This document shows positions 18,764-27,704 of a stretch of 50,230 nucleotides of DNA, piece after piece (within the stretch, counting starts at the first letter, position 1; every line of letters begins with the position of its first letter). A program made the translations under genes and the position numbers. The notes under the pieces were generated by a model. The model did no database searches and was not told the origin of the DNA. It was given only the letters and a program-made list of their open reading frames with translations. The DNA lies in assembly GCA_007694095.1 (NCBI GenBank), contig RECI01000165.1:1-50230 (forward strand). Direction: 5' to 3'. The DNA comes from Balneolaceae bacterium. Its GTDB lineage: Bacteria > Bacteroidota > Rhodothermia > Balneolales > Balneolaceae.

Positions 18764-20551
18764 ATGCAATTTTTAAAAACGTTTTTAGCTTCACTTTTAG
18801 GAACAATCCTCGGTATTATACTGCTCATTTTAATTCTTGTGGCAGCTTTGGTAAGCAGTTCCTCCGAACCAGAACCCTATATCCGGGCAAATACGGTGTT
18901 AACTATTAAACTAAGCGGTGATATACCCGCCAGGGCTGTCATAGATCCTTTCCAGGAACTGTTGAATCCCGGGTTAGGTGCAAGGGTTTCCGTTGAATCT
19001 TTAAAAAATAACCTCAGGAAAGCAGCATCTCACGACAATATTGCAGGAGTTTGGATAACTGCTAACCAGATTTCAGCATCATGGGCAAATCTCGAATCGG
19101 TTTATAATGCCCTCGGAGAATACAAGGAAAGTGGAAAATTTCTCTACTTCAGTACAGATGATATCGGCATGAATGAGAAAGCTTACATGCTTGCCAGTGT
19201 TGCCGACTCTGTTTTCTATAATCCTGATACGATGTTTTTCATGGAAGGATTTGTTGCACAGGTAACCATGTATAAAGGCATGTTTGATAAAATTGGTGTG
19301 GAACCTGAAATGATGAGTATTGGTGATTATAAATCGGTAACTGAACCATTTATGAGAGAATCCATATCTGATGAGTTCCGGGTACAGATCGAAGAAATTC
19401 TGGACTCATATTCCACAACATTCCTCGAAGCTGTGTCAAAAAGAACCGGTATGTCTTTGGAAGAAGTCAATAACCTTATGAATACGCCTCCGGTTAACCG
19501 TACCAAGCAAGCATATGAACATGGACTTTTTGATGTTCTGGCTTACGAGGATGAAGTTGAGAAAGCCATTAAAAACCGTTTGGGTATAGAGGAAGATGGT
19601 TCCTTCCGTACAGTTACCCATGGCCGTTATTCCAGGGTTTCGAACAGACGTGCGGGAATTGATGAAAAATCCACATCCAACAAAATAGCTGTAATATATG
19701 CATCCGGTACTTTTATGCCACAAATTGCAGACAGCCCATTTGGGCAAAGCGGAAACATCACCTCCCAGAACTTCAAAAAACAAATTGATGCCGCTCTCGA
19801 AGATGATGATATCAAATCCATAATTGTACACATCAACAGCCCTGGTGGTGTAGCTACGACAAGTGATCTGGTTTGGAGACATATCAAACGAGCTGCAGAA
19901 AAAAAACCAGTGGTTGCATCCATGGGAGCAGTTGCAGCATCAGCAGGGTATTATATCGCTGCTGCCGCTGATACGATAATTGCTCAAAATAACACAATCA
20001 CGGGATCAATTGGTGTGGCACTCCAGATTTTTAATGCGGATGAATTATTAACTGATAAAATCGGATTGAATTTTGAAACCATCAAAACTCATGATTTTGC
20101 TGATATTTTCGACATTTCACGCCCCCTCACTCAGCAAGAATCCTCAGCTCTTCAGCAGCGTATTGAACATTCATATGAACGTTTTCTGGAAGTAGTTGCC
20201 GAATCCCGTGGTATGACAAGGGATGAAGTACATGAAGTAGCACAGGGCCGGGTATATACCGGGGCAAGGGCAAAAGAACTGGGGCTGGTTGATGTGATAG
20301 GAGACCTTGACAAAGCACTGGAAATTGCTGCTGAAATGGCTCAAATTGATGCTTATAAAATCGAAGTATTCCCCAAAAGGGAAGATTTCTTTCAGCAGCT
20401 GTTTAGTTCTGCAGACACACACATGAGAAATGCCCTATTTGGATGGCTTCCGAAAAATATGCGAAAAGAAGTCCAGACAATTTCGCAAATGGTAACTTAC
20501 CATGATATATTAACCTGGAAAATGATGCCCTTCTCCATTCATATTAATTAA
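18764..20551 (+). CDS. sppA: Signal peptide peptidase SppA, 67 kDa type
   Basis: SppA is a membrane-anchored serine protease that degrades cleaved signal peptides. Residues 7-31 form the N-terminal anchor. The general-base lysine is Lys190 in SIGDYKSVTEPF. The nucleophile is Ser393 in MGAVAASAGYYIA. Two tandem peptidase S49-type domains fill the 595 residues, as in the long E. coli form. The MBL-fold hydrolase gene starts 4 bases after the stop, so the two are very likely one transcript. Confidence 0.94.
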   Translation: MQFLKTFLASLLGTILGIILLILILVAALVSSSSEPEPYIRANTVLTIKLSGDIPARAVIDPFQELLNPGLGARVSVESLKNNLRKAASHDNIAGVWITANQISASWANLESVYNALGEYKESGKFLYFSTDDIGMNEKAYMLASVADSVFYNPDTMFFMEGFVAQVTMYKGMFDKIGVEPEMMSIGDYKSVTEPFMRESISDEFRVQIEEILDSYSTTFLEAVSKRTGMSLEEVNNLMNTPPVNRTKQAYEHGLFDVLAYEDEVEKAIKNRLGIEEDGSFRTVTHGRYSRVSNRRAGIDEKSTSNKIAVIYASGTFMPQIADSPFGQSGNITSQNFKKQIDAALEDDDIKSIIVHINSPGGVATTSDLVWRHIKRAAEKKPVVASMGAVAASAGYYIAAAADTIIAQNNTITGSIGVALQIFNADELLTDKIGLNFETIKTHDFADIFDISRPLTQQESSALQQRIEHSYERFLEVVAESRGMTRDEVHEVAQGRVYTGARAKELGLVDVIGDLDKALEIAAEMAQIDAYKIEVFPKREDFFQQLFSSADTHMRNALFGWLPKNMRKEVQTISQMVTYHDILTWKMMPFSIHIN

Positions 20552-20555
20552 ATCC

Positions 20556-21401
20556 ATGCAGATAGGAAGTTTCATCGTTGAACAATTGAGTGAAGGTTTT
20601 TTTGAGGTATTCAAAGACGGAACCTTGCATAAAACAGGTCCTTCTGTACTCGAAAATCAACAGGTTGAAACGGATACAGGTACCAGCACACTGTCGGTTG
20701 GAATCGATCCCTTATTTATATCCGGGTACGAAATGAATATTATTGTAGACCCCGGCCTTGGCTGGGGCCTCGATTTTAAAAGCCGGTACAAGGATACGTC
20801 AAACGTCAAAACAAATCTCGACATATTTGATATACACCCTGAAGAAATTGACTTTGTGATACTGACACACCTTCATTTCGATCATGCCGCTGGATGTACT
20901 TTCGTATCAGATGAATTCAAAACAACACCTGTTTTCCCAAATGCACGATACCTAGTACATAGAACAGAATGGGATTATGCGATCGGGCATGTTGGCAGCT
21001 CAATTGGTTCTTTTGGTGAGAAATACAGGCTGGATGAACTATATAAACTTGCTGCTGAAGGGAGGTTCAGATTTATCGAAAGAGAAAATTATTACCCGGT
21101 CAGAGGTTTGGAGCTTATCCATACCGGAGGTCATACCCCGGGGCACATGGCTCTTCGAATACATGATCAAGGAAACACGGCATGGTATACAGGGGATTTG
21201 ATCCCATCTGAAAATCATCTTAATCAGTCCTCCCTGCCAATAACTGATACAGATCCCATTCGTGCCAGGAAAATGAAAACCCGCATATTAAATTTGGCTT
21301 ACAGCGAAAAAGCTGTGATATTTTTTTATCATTCTCTTTTTAAAAAAGCCGGAAAGCTCTCCTTTAATGAACATGAGCAATTTGTGCTCAATGATCTGTA
21401 A
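20556..21401 (+). CDS. MBL-fold metallo-hydrolase
   Basis: This 281-residue protein has the complete metallo-beta-lactamase metal-site pattern: THLHFDHAAG (His105, His107, Asp109, His110), then GGHTPGHMALRI, and an Asp in AWYTGDLIPSENH. It resembles the quorum-quenching lactonase or general hydrolase subfamilies, but the substrate is not apparent. It has no signal peptide. It follows sppA by 4 bases, suggesting co-expression rather than any obvious shared pathway. Confidence 0.85.
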   Translation: MQIGSFIVEQLSEGFFEVFKDGTLHKTGPSVLENQQVETDTGTSTLSVGIDPLFISGYEMNIIVDPGLGWGLDFKSRYKDTSNVKTNLDIFDIHPEEIDFVILTHLHFDHAAGCTFVSDEFKTTPVFPNARYLVHRTEWDYAIGHVGSSIGSFGEKYRLDELYKLAAEGRFRFIERENYYPVRGLELIHTGGHTPGHMALRIHDQGNTAWYTGDLIPSENHLNQSSLPITDTDPIRARKMKTRILNLAYSEKAVIFFYHSLFKKAGKLSFNEHEQFVLNDL

Positions 21402-21424
21402 ATGATAGTTAATCACTTGCCATT

Positions 21425-21592
21425 ATGCTTGCAGGAAAAAGGAAGCAAATTCAGATTACACTTCGTTTTTACGGAGATTTAAATGATATGCTAGCATCTT
21501 CAAGAAGAGGTAAAACGTTTATTGCAGATGTACAGCATGTGGTAAAGTATACTGGCCGGGTTCACACCGTAAGCGACTTCAGCCAAAATTGA
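21425..21592 (+). pseudogene. Remnant of a Mut7-C ubiquitin-like/RNase protein
   Basis: A 55-codon open frame starts MLAGKRKQIQITLRFYGDLN and continues DMLASSRRGKTF before ending at TGA (21590-21592). The pattern of LRFYxxLNDxL followed by an RRG turn is that of the ubiquitin-like N-terminal domain seen before Mut7-C RNase domains. The rest of that domain looks shortened and the RNase part is missing, so I call a decayed fragment. A short genuine gene with this fold is the alternative. It sits 23 bases past the MBL-fold gene. Confidence 0.45.
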
Positions 21593-21647
21593 AAAAGATC
21601 CTTTTTACCGGCAATTTTGATTTAATGACAAACACATTAACTACATC

Positions 21648-22013
21648 ATGATTTACAGCATCCTGGCTGATATTGTGATCGCCATACATTTCCTGTTTAT
21701 TGTTTTTGTTGTAATCGGGGCATTGCTAGTGCTGAAGTGGCAAAGAATTGCATTTATTCACCTTGCAGCAGCATGCTGGGGTGCACTTATCATGTTTCAA
21801 GGATGGATTTGTCCGCTCACACCATTAGAAAATAAATTAAGAAGGGCGGCCGGCCAGAGCGGATATGACGGAGGTTTTATTGAACACTATCTCCTTCCGA
21901 TTATTTATCCCACGGGTTTGACCCGTGAAATACAAATCTGGTTAGGAGTCGCAGTAATTCTAATTAATCTGGTTCTCTATGGAATAGTTCTGTACAGATT
22001 ATTCCGGAAATAA
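21648..22013 (+). CDS. DUF2784 family membrane protein
   Basis: This small protein of 121 residues has three or four membrane segments (about 5-28, 34-50 and 90-118). Between them lies the block WGALIMFQGWICPLTPLENKLR, typical of the DUF2784 family, followed by a loop ending GGFIEHYLLPIIYP. Its biological role is unknown. It is followed 29 bases later by a good terminator hairpin, so it probably ends its own transcription unit. Confidence 0.85.
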   Translation: MIYSILADIVIAIHFLFIVFVVIGALLVLKWQRIAFIHLAAACWGALIMFQGWICPLTPLENKLRRAAGQSGYDGGFIEHYLLPIIYPTGLTREIQIWLGVAVILINLVLYGIVLYRLFRK

Positions 22014-22041
22014 AATGCAAAATCGAAGTGTGAGCCTGAAT

Positions 22042-22062
22042 AAACCTGAATTTCAGGTTTTT
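22042..22062 (+). terminator. Rho-independent terminator after DUF2784 gene
   Basis: AAACCTGAA and TTCAGGTTT pair as a perfect 9-base inverted repeat around a single T, so the practical hairpin has about 7 pairs and a 5-base loop, followed by more T residues. It lies between the convergent DUF2784 and YceI genes and may act in both directions, because A/T runs flank both sides. Confidence 0.7.
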
Positions 22063-22100
22063 ACAATAAGTAATGGATATGTCTCTTCAACTGTTTTTTT

Positions 22101-22799
22101 CTATTGAGAAGCCAGGCTTTCAATATTCATAGTAAAATCAAATTCGAGGCGAATTGCATCTGCAACACTGAGTACTGATCCTACTCTTGGTTTTTCCAGT
22201 CCGAATTCATCAAAAGTAAATTCAGTTCTCGCAGTTCCTGTCATCACGCCATCAACAAATCGGGCATTTACACGCCAACTGGTTGGTTGAGTTACATCCT
22301 TTATCGAAAGATTACCGATAATGTCGAATATTGCCGAACCATCAGTTGGTAATGGAAAAGAAAGATTCCGTGTTTGGATGGGAACAAGCTCAACTGTGGG
22401 AAATCGCTCACTTTCAAGTGTATTTCTCTGGATAAAACCATCGCGGCGATCCCTGTCGCTTTTAAGGCCAATTATATTTGCCACAAATTTTGATTCTTCC
22501 TGAATCACTTCGCCCTCTGTATTGAAAACAATTGCTCCTGAAATTTCATTGGTTTCTCCGACAGCATCATTGGGAAAATCGAAACCCGCAAGTTGTTCCC
22601 GAACCAGATAACGGACGGTATTACCAGTTGGCGCTAATACCATTCGGATTCTATCTTGATGTACAGATTGTTCGATGGCATCACTATTAATCGTATCCAA
22701 ATTCGGAGTTGAAGAATTTATCGTATTGGATGACCAAACGAAGCCGGCAACAAAAACTGTAACTGTATATATAATGAGGTAGTTGAGTGTATTGTACAT
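22101..22799 (-). CDS. YceI-like domain protein
   Basis: This 232-residue protein has an N-terminal hydrophobic segment (about 8-22) that acts as a signal or anchor. The rest fits the YceI lipocalin-like fold: ISGAIVFNTEGEV, then SKFVANIIGLKSDRDRRDGFIQ, TLESERFPTVELVP, and GNLSIKDVTQPTSWRVNARF. Family members bind long isoprenoid chains in the periplasm, but the ligand here is unknown. Its own promoter region is likely in the 197 bases before the rho stop. Confidence 0.85.
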   Translation of the reverse strand: MYNTLNYLIIYTVTVFVAGFVWSSNTINSSTPNLDTINSDAIEQSVHQDRIRMVLAPTGNTVRYLVREQLAGFDFPNDAVGETNEISGAIVFNTEGEVIQEESKFVANIIGLKSDRDRRDGFIQRNTLESERFPTVELVPIQTRNLSFPLPTDGSAIFDIIGNLSIKDVTQPTSWRVNARFVDGVMTGTARTEFTFDEFGLEKPRVGSVLSVADAIRLEFDFTMNIESLASQ

Positions 22800-22996
22800 A
22801 GCTGGAGTGGCTGGTTTTAATTAAGGCCTAAACAAACACAATTGTTTACAAATGTATCTTTGCCCAGTATCATTATCAATATCTTTCAAGTAAATTATTG
22901 AAAAACATTGCTTAAAAATTATGTCGATCCAGCTTAGATTGATAACCGAATAAAAGAGTATTCCTGAAATTATCCTTCAGTATTTGCAGGAATACA

Positions 22997-24496
22997 TTAC
23001 TTGTTCATCGAAATCAGGAAATCTTCGTTTGACCGTGTACCTTTCATCTTGTCAAGCAAAAACTCCATGGCTTCGTAGGCATTGTGGTTGTTAAGGTATC
23101 GCCTCAGAAGCACCACTTTTTCTCTCTCTTCTTCAGAAACAATCAGTTCTTCCCGACGGGTACCGCTTTTAAATACGTCAATTGCCGGAAAGATTCTTCG
23201 TTCAGCCAGCCTTCTATCCAACACAAGCTCCATGTTACCTGTACCTTTAAATTCTTCGAATATAACATCATCCATTCTTGAACCGGTTTCGACCAGTGCA
23301 GTGGCAATAATGGTCAGGCTTCCCCCATTTTCAATATTTCGTGCAGAGCTGAATAATTGTCGCGGGGCTTTCAACGCTTCAGAGTCAACACCTCCGCTCA
23401 TCGTACGGCCGGAGCTCCCGCCTGCTACGTTATATGCACGCGCTAATCTTGTTATTGAATCCATTAACAGAAGTACATCATGACCACTCTCAACCAGCCG
23501 TTTTGCTTTTTCAAAAACGATTTCGGAAAGGCCGATATGGTTCTCTGGTTTCTCATCAAACGTAGAGGCCACAACCTCGGCTTTTGGAACTGTTCGCTGC
23601 ATCTCCGTAACTTCTTCCGGACGTTCATCAACCAAAAGTATGATAATTTTTGTCTCAGGGTGATTTCTGGTTACAGCATTTGCGATATTTCTGAGAATTG
23701 TGGTTTTACCTGTTTTAGGCTGCGCAACAATCAATCCTCGTTGCCCTTTCCCAATCGGTGTAAAAAGATCCATAATTCGTGTAGAATACTCCACAAAACT
23801 ATTCTCCAGCTTGAAACGGGCTTCCGGATAAATCGGCAATAAATCTTCAAAATCTTCGCGGTTATCCATATCGCGGGGTATTTTGCCATTCACACCTTCC
23901 ACACGTAATAGGGCAAAATAACGCTCTCCGACTTTTGGCGGCCGTATAATTCCGATCACACAATCCCCTTGTTTCAACCTGAATCTCTTAATTTGTGAAG
24001 GTGAAACATAAATATCATCAGGGCTGGCCTTGTAATTATAATTCACTGAACGTAAAAATCCATAACCGTCAGGCAGAATTTCAAGTGTCCCCTCATTAAT
24101 CAGAAATTTTCCAAGCTGCGGGATAATATCCGCCAAACGTTCGTCAAGTGTAGGTGCATCTGATTCAGGTAGTACATTACTTACATGTTTTTTATTCTGC
24201 TTTTTGTTTTGATGCCGGTGTTTATGTCGTTCAGTATTTTCACTGGCACCCGGATGATCATATGATTGTATATGATCTTTACCTCCGTATTCAGAATCAT
24301 GTTGTTTAAAACCATTATTATCATTTTTTTTAGGCTTTGTACTCTCTTTGATTCGTTCTATGATTTCCTGCTTTTTAAGTGCGGAAATTCCCTTAATTCC
24401 AATAGCCTTGGCAATAATTTTTAAATCGCCAACTGTTTTTTGATGTAACGTATCCACATCAAAGTGCAGATCGTTATCGGTTTGATTCTCCGACAT
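22997..24496 (-). CDS. rho: Transcription termination factor Rho
   Basis: Rho is a hexameric RNA helicase that ends transcription. Residues about 14-52 form the Rho N-terminal helix-extended-loop-helix domain. A polar linker of about 55 residues follows, rich in Lys, His and Asn ([14 protein letters not shown]). The RNA-binding cold-shock-like domain ([15 protein letters not shown]) comes next, then the ATPase with Walker [15 protein letters not shown] and Walker [17 protein letters not shown]. The end [18 protein letters not shown] is complete. It lies 71 bases after folC in the same direction. Confidence 0.97.
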   Translation of the reverse strand: MSENQTDNDLHFDVDTLHQKTVGDLKIIAKAIGIKGISALKKQEIIERIKESTKPKKNDNNGFKQHDSEYGGKDHIQSYDHPGASENTERHKHRHQNKKQNKKHVSNVLPESDAPTLDERLADIIPQLGKFLINEGTLEILPDGYGFLRSVNYNYKASPDDIYVSPSQIKRFRLKQGDCVIGIIRPPKVGERYFALLRVEGVNGKIPRDMDNREDFEDLLPIYPEARFKLENSFVEYSTRIMDLFTPIGKGQRGLIVAQPKTGKTTILRNIANAVTRNHPETKIIILLVDERPEEVTEMQRTVPKAEVVASTFDEKPENHIGLSEIVFEKAKRLVESGHDVLLLMDSITRLARAYNVAGGSSGRTMSGGVDSEALKAPRQLFSSARNIENGGSLTIIATALVETGSRMDDVIFEEFKGTGNMELVLDRRLAERRIFPAIDVFKSGTRREELIVSEEEREKVVLLRRYLNNHNAYEAMEFLLDKMKGTRSNEDFLISMNK

Positions 24497-24567
24497 AATA
24501 AATATTTATTCTTAAGTTAATTTATCCAGAGTAGCGAACAACCAGATTGTAGTAGTACGCTGTGGGG

Positions 24568-25872
24568 TTATTCTTCGAGTGCGGAAAGATTATCTTCTGA
24601 AGCAAGTATGGTACCCAACCATTTGCTTACTACAGTATAAAAGTAAAAACTTCCGCTAAAAATTACTAATTCTGTTTCGAATTGATTTCTATTACAAATT
24701 TCATCCAGGTTTATTTCTGATGCACGCGGAAAAAATTGTTTCATCTCGCTTATGGTTGCCGCCCTTTCATTGTTCAACCCGCAAATTTTTACGTTTGGAA
24801 ACCTACTCCAACTCCTCACGACTCCTGGAGTAAGTTTATCTTTCATGAAGCTTAAAACCACTGTCCAATGATTTTCGGGTGCTTTCTCAAGAAGATGCTC
24901 GATAAGGTGTTCAACAGCTTCCTCGTTATGAGCACCGTCAAAAAACCATTCACGCTTATGGTGCAGTTTTTCAAAAACTCCTCTTCGTGCAAATCGCTGC
25001 TCCAATAACTCTATTCCGGAAACAAAATCTTTATGATCTACAATAAATTTTGTGCGTAACTTATGTATTACAGCAAATGCGATAGCGGCATTAACGGCAT
25101 CAATTTTTTTCAGAAATGAAGCCTTCAGTACAATCTCTGTTTCACCAAAACTGAGTTTGATAATTCCATTATTATAACCGGGATTAAATTGTCTCACCGG
25201 GATCAGTTCAGAATTATATTTATCAGCAATTTTCTGAATAACATATTGAGCATTACCGGGTAAATCGCCAGTTATGAGAGGGATACCTTTTTTTATGATG
25301 CCACCCTTTTCCCTTGCTATAGATTCTATACTGTTGCCAAGCAGGTCGGTGTGATCCATGCCAATTGAGGTAATCACTGAAATTTCCGGAAAAATTACAT
25401 TTGTAGCATCAAGTCTCCCCCCAAGCCCGGTTTCAATAACAGCAATATCCACTTCATTTATACTGAAATACCAGAATGCGATTGCCGTGGTAATTTCGAA
25501 ATAAGTGTAGTTTTGATTTTTTATATGCCCGCCATATAAATTAAAAAACATCAATAAATCGTTCTCCCCGATAAGGTCACCATTCAACATGAAACGTTCC
25601 CTGAAATCAATCAGGTGCGGGGAAATATACAGCCCCGTTTTAAAGCCTGCGGATTGATATATTGATGCAAGCATTCTGCAAACAGTTCCTTTTCCATTCG
25701 TTCCTGCAACATGTACTGATTTGAAAGTGAGCTGCGGATTTCCCATGACTCGAGAAAATTCCGTCATTCTTTCAAGGTTAAAATTTGCTGCACTTGCCCC
25801 TCTTAGGCTGAACATCGGAATAGAATTCATGAAAATTTCGACATCCGATATAGACCGGTACATTATTTTCAC
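24568..25872 (-). CDS. folC: Folylpolyglutamate synthase/dihydrofolate synthase
   Basis: FolC adds glutamate to dihydropteroate or to folates. The ATP loop GTNGKGT is at residues 57-63, followed by the Mur-ligase-like LYISPHLIDFRERF and the block VIETGLGGRLDATN, then WFFDGAHNEEAVEHL. Length, 434 residues, is normal. Its ATG overlaps the stop of the aminotransferase gene by 4 bases, indicating translational coupling and supporting a folate function for that neighbour. Confidence 0.94.
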   Translation of the reverse strand: MKIMYRSISDVEIFMNSIPMFSLRGASAANFNLERMTEFSRVMGNPQLTFKSVHVAGTNGKGTVCRMLASIYQSAGFKTGLYISPHLIDFRERFMLNGDLIGENDLLMFFNLYGGHIKNQNYTYFEITTAIAFWYFSINEVDIAVIETGLGGRLDATNVIFPEISVITSIGMDHTDLLGNSIESIAREKGGIIKKGIPLITGDLPGNAQYVIQKIADKYNSELIPVRQFNPGYNNGIIKLSFGETEIVLKASFLKKIDAVNAAIAFAVIHKLRTKFIVDHKDFVSGIELLEQRFARRGVFEKLHHKREWFFDGAHNEEAVEHLIEHLLEKAPENHWTVVLSFMKDKLTPGVVRSWSRFPNVKICGLNNERAATISEMKQFFPRASEINLDEICNRNQFETELVIFSGSFYFYTVVSKWLGTILASEDNLSALEE

Positions 25873-26735
25873 AGCTGTTGTTCGAGTTCTTTTACTTTAT
25901 TGAGTGCCTCTTTCAGGTAATTCATGAACTGTTCATCAATTGGATAAGTAATGCCATTGATTGACTTAACCTCTCTCAATTCAATGATACTGTTCGTTAG
26001 CCACACTGAATCTGCATTAACCAGTGCAGTGGAATAAAATTTTCCTTCTTGAATTGTATAAGAATCATTTCTGTCAATGATTTCAATGACTGCCTCCCGC
26101 AGAATGCCCGGAAGAATATCACAGAGGCCGGAAGGTGTATAAACGGTGTTCCCTTTTTTCCAGAAAATATTTGCTGTTGCTGTTTCCGCTACAAAACCAT
26201 TCGTCGTAAGCATTAAAGCATCATCGGCACCCTCCCGCTGCGCTTTTCTAAATGCGTTGCGGTAATGCAGCATGTTGCTGAGTTTTAAATGGGCGGGATG
26301 GCATATATCAGGCACAACCCTTGTTTTCGTCTGGAAAAGTGTTGCAGGATAATTTTGGTCTGCTGCAGGTGCTGCTGTTATCAAGTTCATTGTTTTGACA
26401 TGATCATCATAATCATATCCCTCCTTTTCAATAAGGGAAACCTGTATTCTGACTCTTATTCTGCGATTATCAAACCCGCAATGCTTGACAAGATCGTCTA
26501 TATCCTGCTTGGTTTTGCGCTTATCCGGGAATAGCTCCTCCGGTAACCCGAGATATTGTAATGCGGCATACATTCTGTCCATATGTTCGTTAAAACGGAA
26601 TATGAATCCATTTTCAGCCAACATGGTTTCGAAACAACCGGCACCATAAAATAATCCCGACTGTACCGCAGTTGTCATGGCATCTGTTTCGTTTAAAATT
26701 TTTCCATCAAGGCAAACTGGCCTGTTATCAATCAT
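25869..26735 (-). CDS. pabC: Class IV aminotransferase, probably aminodeoxychorismate lyase
   Basis: This 288-residue PLP fold-type IV enzyme has an N-terminal block GLFYGAGCFETMLAENG, a PLP lysine at Lys151 in HLKLSNML, and the cofactor-binding GFVAETATANIFWKKG near the C-terminus. The family contains branched-chain aminotransferase, D-alanine aminotransferase and PabC, which splits aminodeoxychorismate to p-aminobenzoate. The overlap with folC and absence of other branched-chain genes favour PabC, but sequence alone does not settle it. It overlaps the thioredoxin-fold gene by 8 bases. Confidence 0.78.
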   Translation of the reverse strand: MIDNRPVCLDGKILNETDAMTTAVQSGLFYGAGCFETMLAENGFIFRFNEHMDRMYAALQYLGLPEELFPDKRKTKQDIDDLVKHCGFDNRRIRVRIQVSLIEKEGYDYDDHVKTMNLITAAPAADQNYPATLFQTKTRVVPDICHPAHLKLSNMLHYRNAFRKAQREGADDALMLTTNGFVAETATANIFWKKGNTVYTPSGLCDILPGILREAVIEIIDRNDSYTIQEGKFYSTALVNADSVWLTNSIIELREVKSINGITYPIDEQFMNYLKEALNKVKELEQQL

Positions 26736-27261
26736 GCTGTATCAATTGGTGTAATTTATTTCTCAGTATTTCGGTTTCATCCCCGATATGTGTGTCAAAA
26801 AGTTGCCCGCATTTATCAATCAAAATCTGGGCCGGAATCCCCGGTATATATATCTGCTGGTAAAAATCGGTTCCTTCAACAAATATGAAGTCAAAATTCT
26901 GTTCATTTATATATTCCATTATCTGCATTTCTCCATCACGTACAGCTGCTGCAATTACAATCAAATCCGGATGTTTTTGCCGATAACCACTTAAAAAAAG
27001 GTTCACATGGTGTGACTTCCCTGACCATGTAGACCAAAATTGAACAACAACCGGGTTGTTCACTAATTGGGAAATGGCCAATGAATCGGTTTCCATATAA
27101 GAACGGAATATCAGTGTGTCTAACTCTACAGCAGATATATTTTTTTTAAACTCCATTACCTGTTTTTGAGAGTAATGGAAGGTGCTTAACGTGATAACTA
27201 TGACTGCTATCACCGCACAAATAATGATAAATAAATTAAAATATTTCGGATCAATTCTCAT
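26728..27261 (-). CDS. TlpA-like thioredoxin-fold protein lacking the CxxC pair
   Basis: This 177-residue protein has one N-terminal membrane segment (about 8-27), so the soluble domain is probably periplasmic. The active-site region reads VVVQFWSTWSGKSHHVN (residues 71-87), the position of WCxxC, but both cysteines are Ser (Ser80, Ser83). The loop GIPAQILID near residue 149 gives the cis-proline of the fold. It is therefore unlikely to do thiol redox chemistry and may be a binding or chaperone-like relative. It overlaps the class IV aminotransferase gene by 8 bases. Confidence 0.75.
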   Translation of the reverse strand: MRIDPKYFNLFIIICAVIAVIVITLSTFHYSQKQVMEFKKNISAVELDTLIFRSYMETDSLAISQLVNNPVVVQFWSTWSGKSHHVNLFLSGYRQKHPDLIVIAAAVRDGEMQIMEYINEQNFDFIFVEGTDFYQQIYIPGIPAQILIDKCGQLFDTHIGDETEILRNKLHQLIQHD

Positions 27262-27704
27262 GTCAGATTCCTGACCTTTTTCTATTTGCCGCTGTTATGG
27301 TCTCAGAGGAATAAAAAGAAAACAACAGATATAGGATTATAATTACACTGATAACATATTCATCACATTATCATCTGCTGTATCAAGCCGTATTAGTGTA
27401 TTGTAAACAATATAACGACCGGTAAAAATCATCAGACGATTCGATCCTGGATGATCCAAATCATCTTAATTGGCTCATTTTTCGAAAAACCCGGCAGATC
27501 ACCATACAACTTTCATCTTTGACTTTATACCAATATCCTGGTTCAATTTAACTCACACAAATTAGGCAAATTTCCAATAAGTTCGTCAGCAAGTTGGATT
27601 GTTATAATCAGGAATGCTCATCCGTCGCATCCCATATATTTCATAAAGAATTTGATCATGTTTTGAGCTTTTATTCGCACCTTTTTACAACAGGAATGTG
27701 AATT
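27262..27704. other. Intergenic region, no feature seen
   Basis: These 443 bases lie between the leftward SLC45-type transporter gene and the leftward thioredoxin-fold gene. I find no open frame of convincing composition, tRNA, strong hairpin with a T-run, or long repeat. The region must hold the promoter for the thioredoxin-fold/pabC/folC unit. No motif stands out well enough to place it. Confidence 0.5.

Noticed and set aside
19436-19882. 148-codon minus-strand frame inside sppA
   Set aside because: It is antisense to conserved SppA motifs, with codon use following the other strand.
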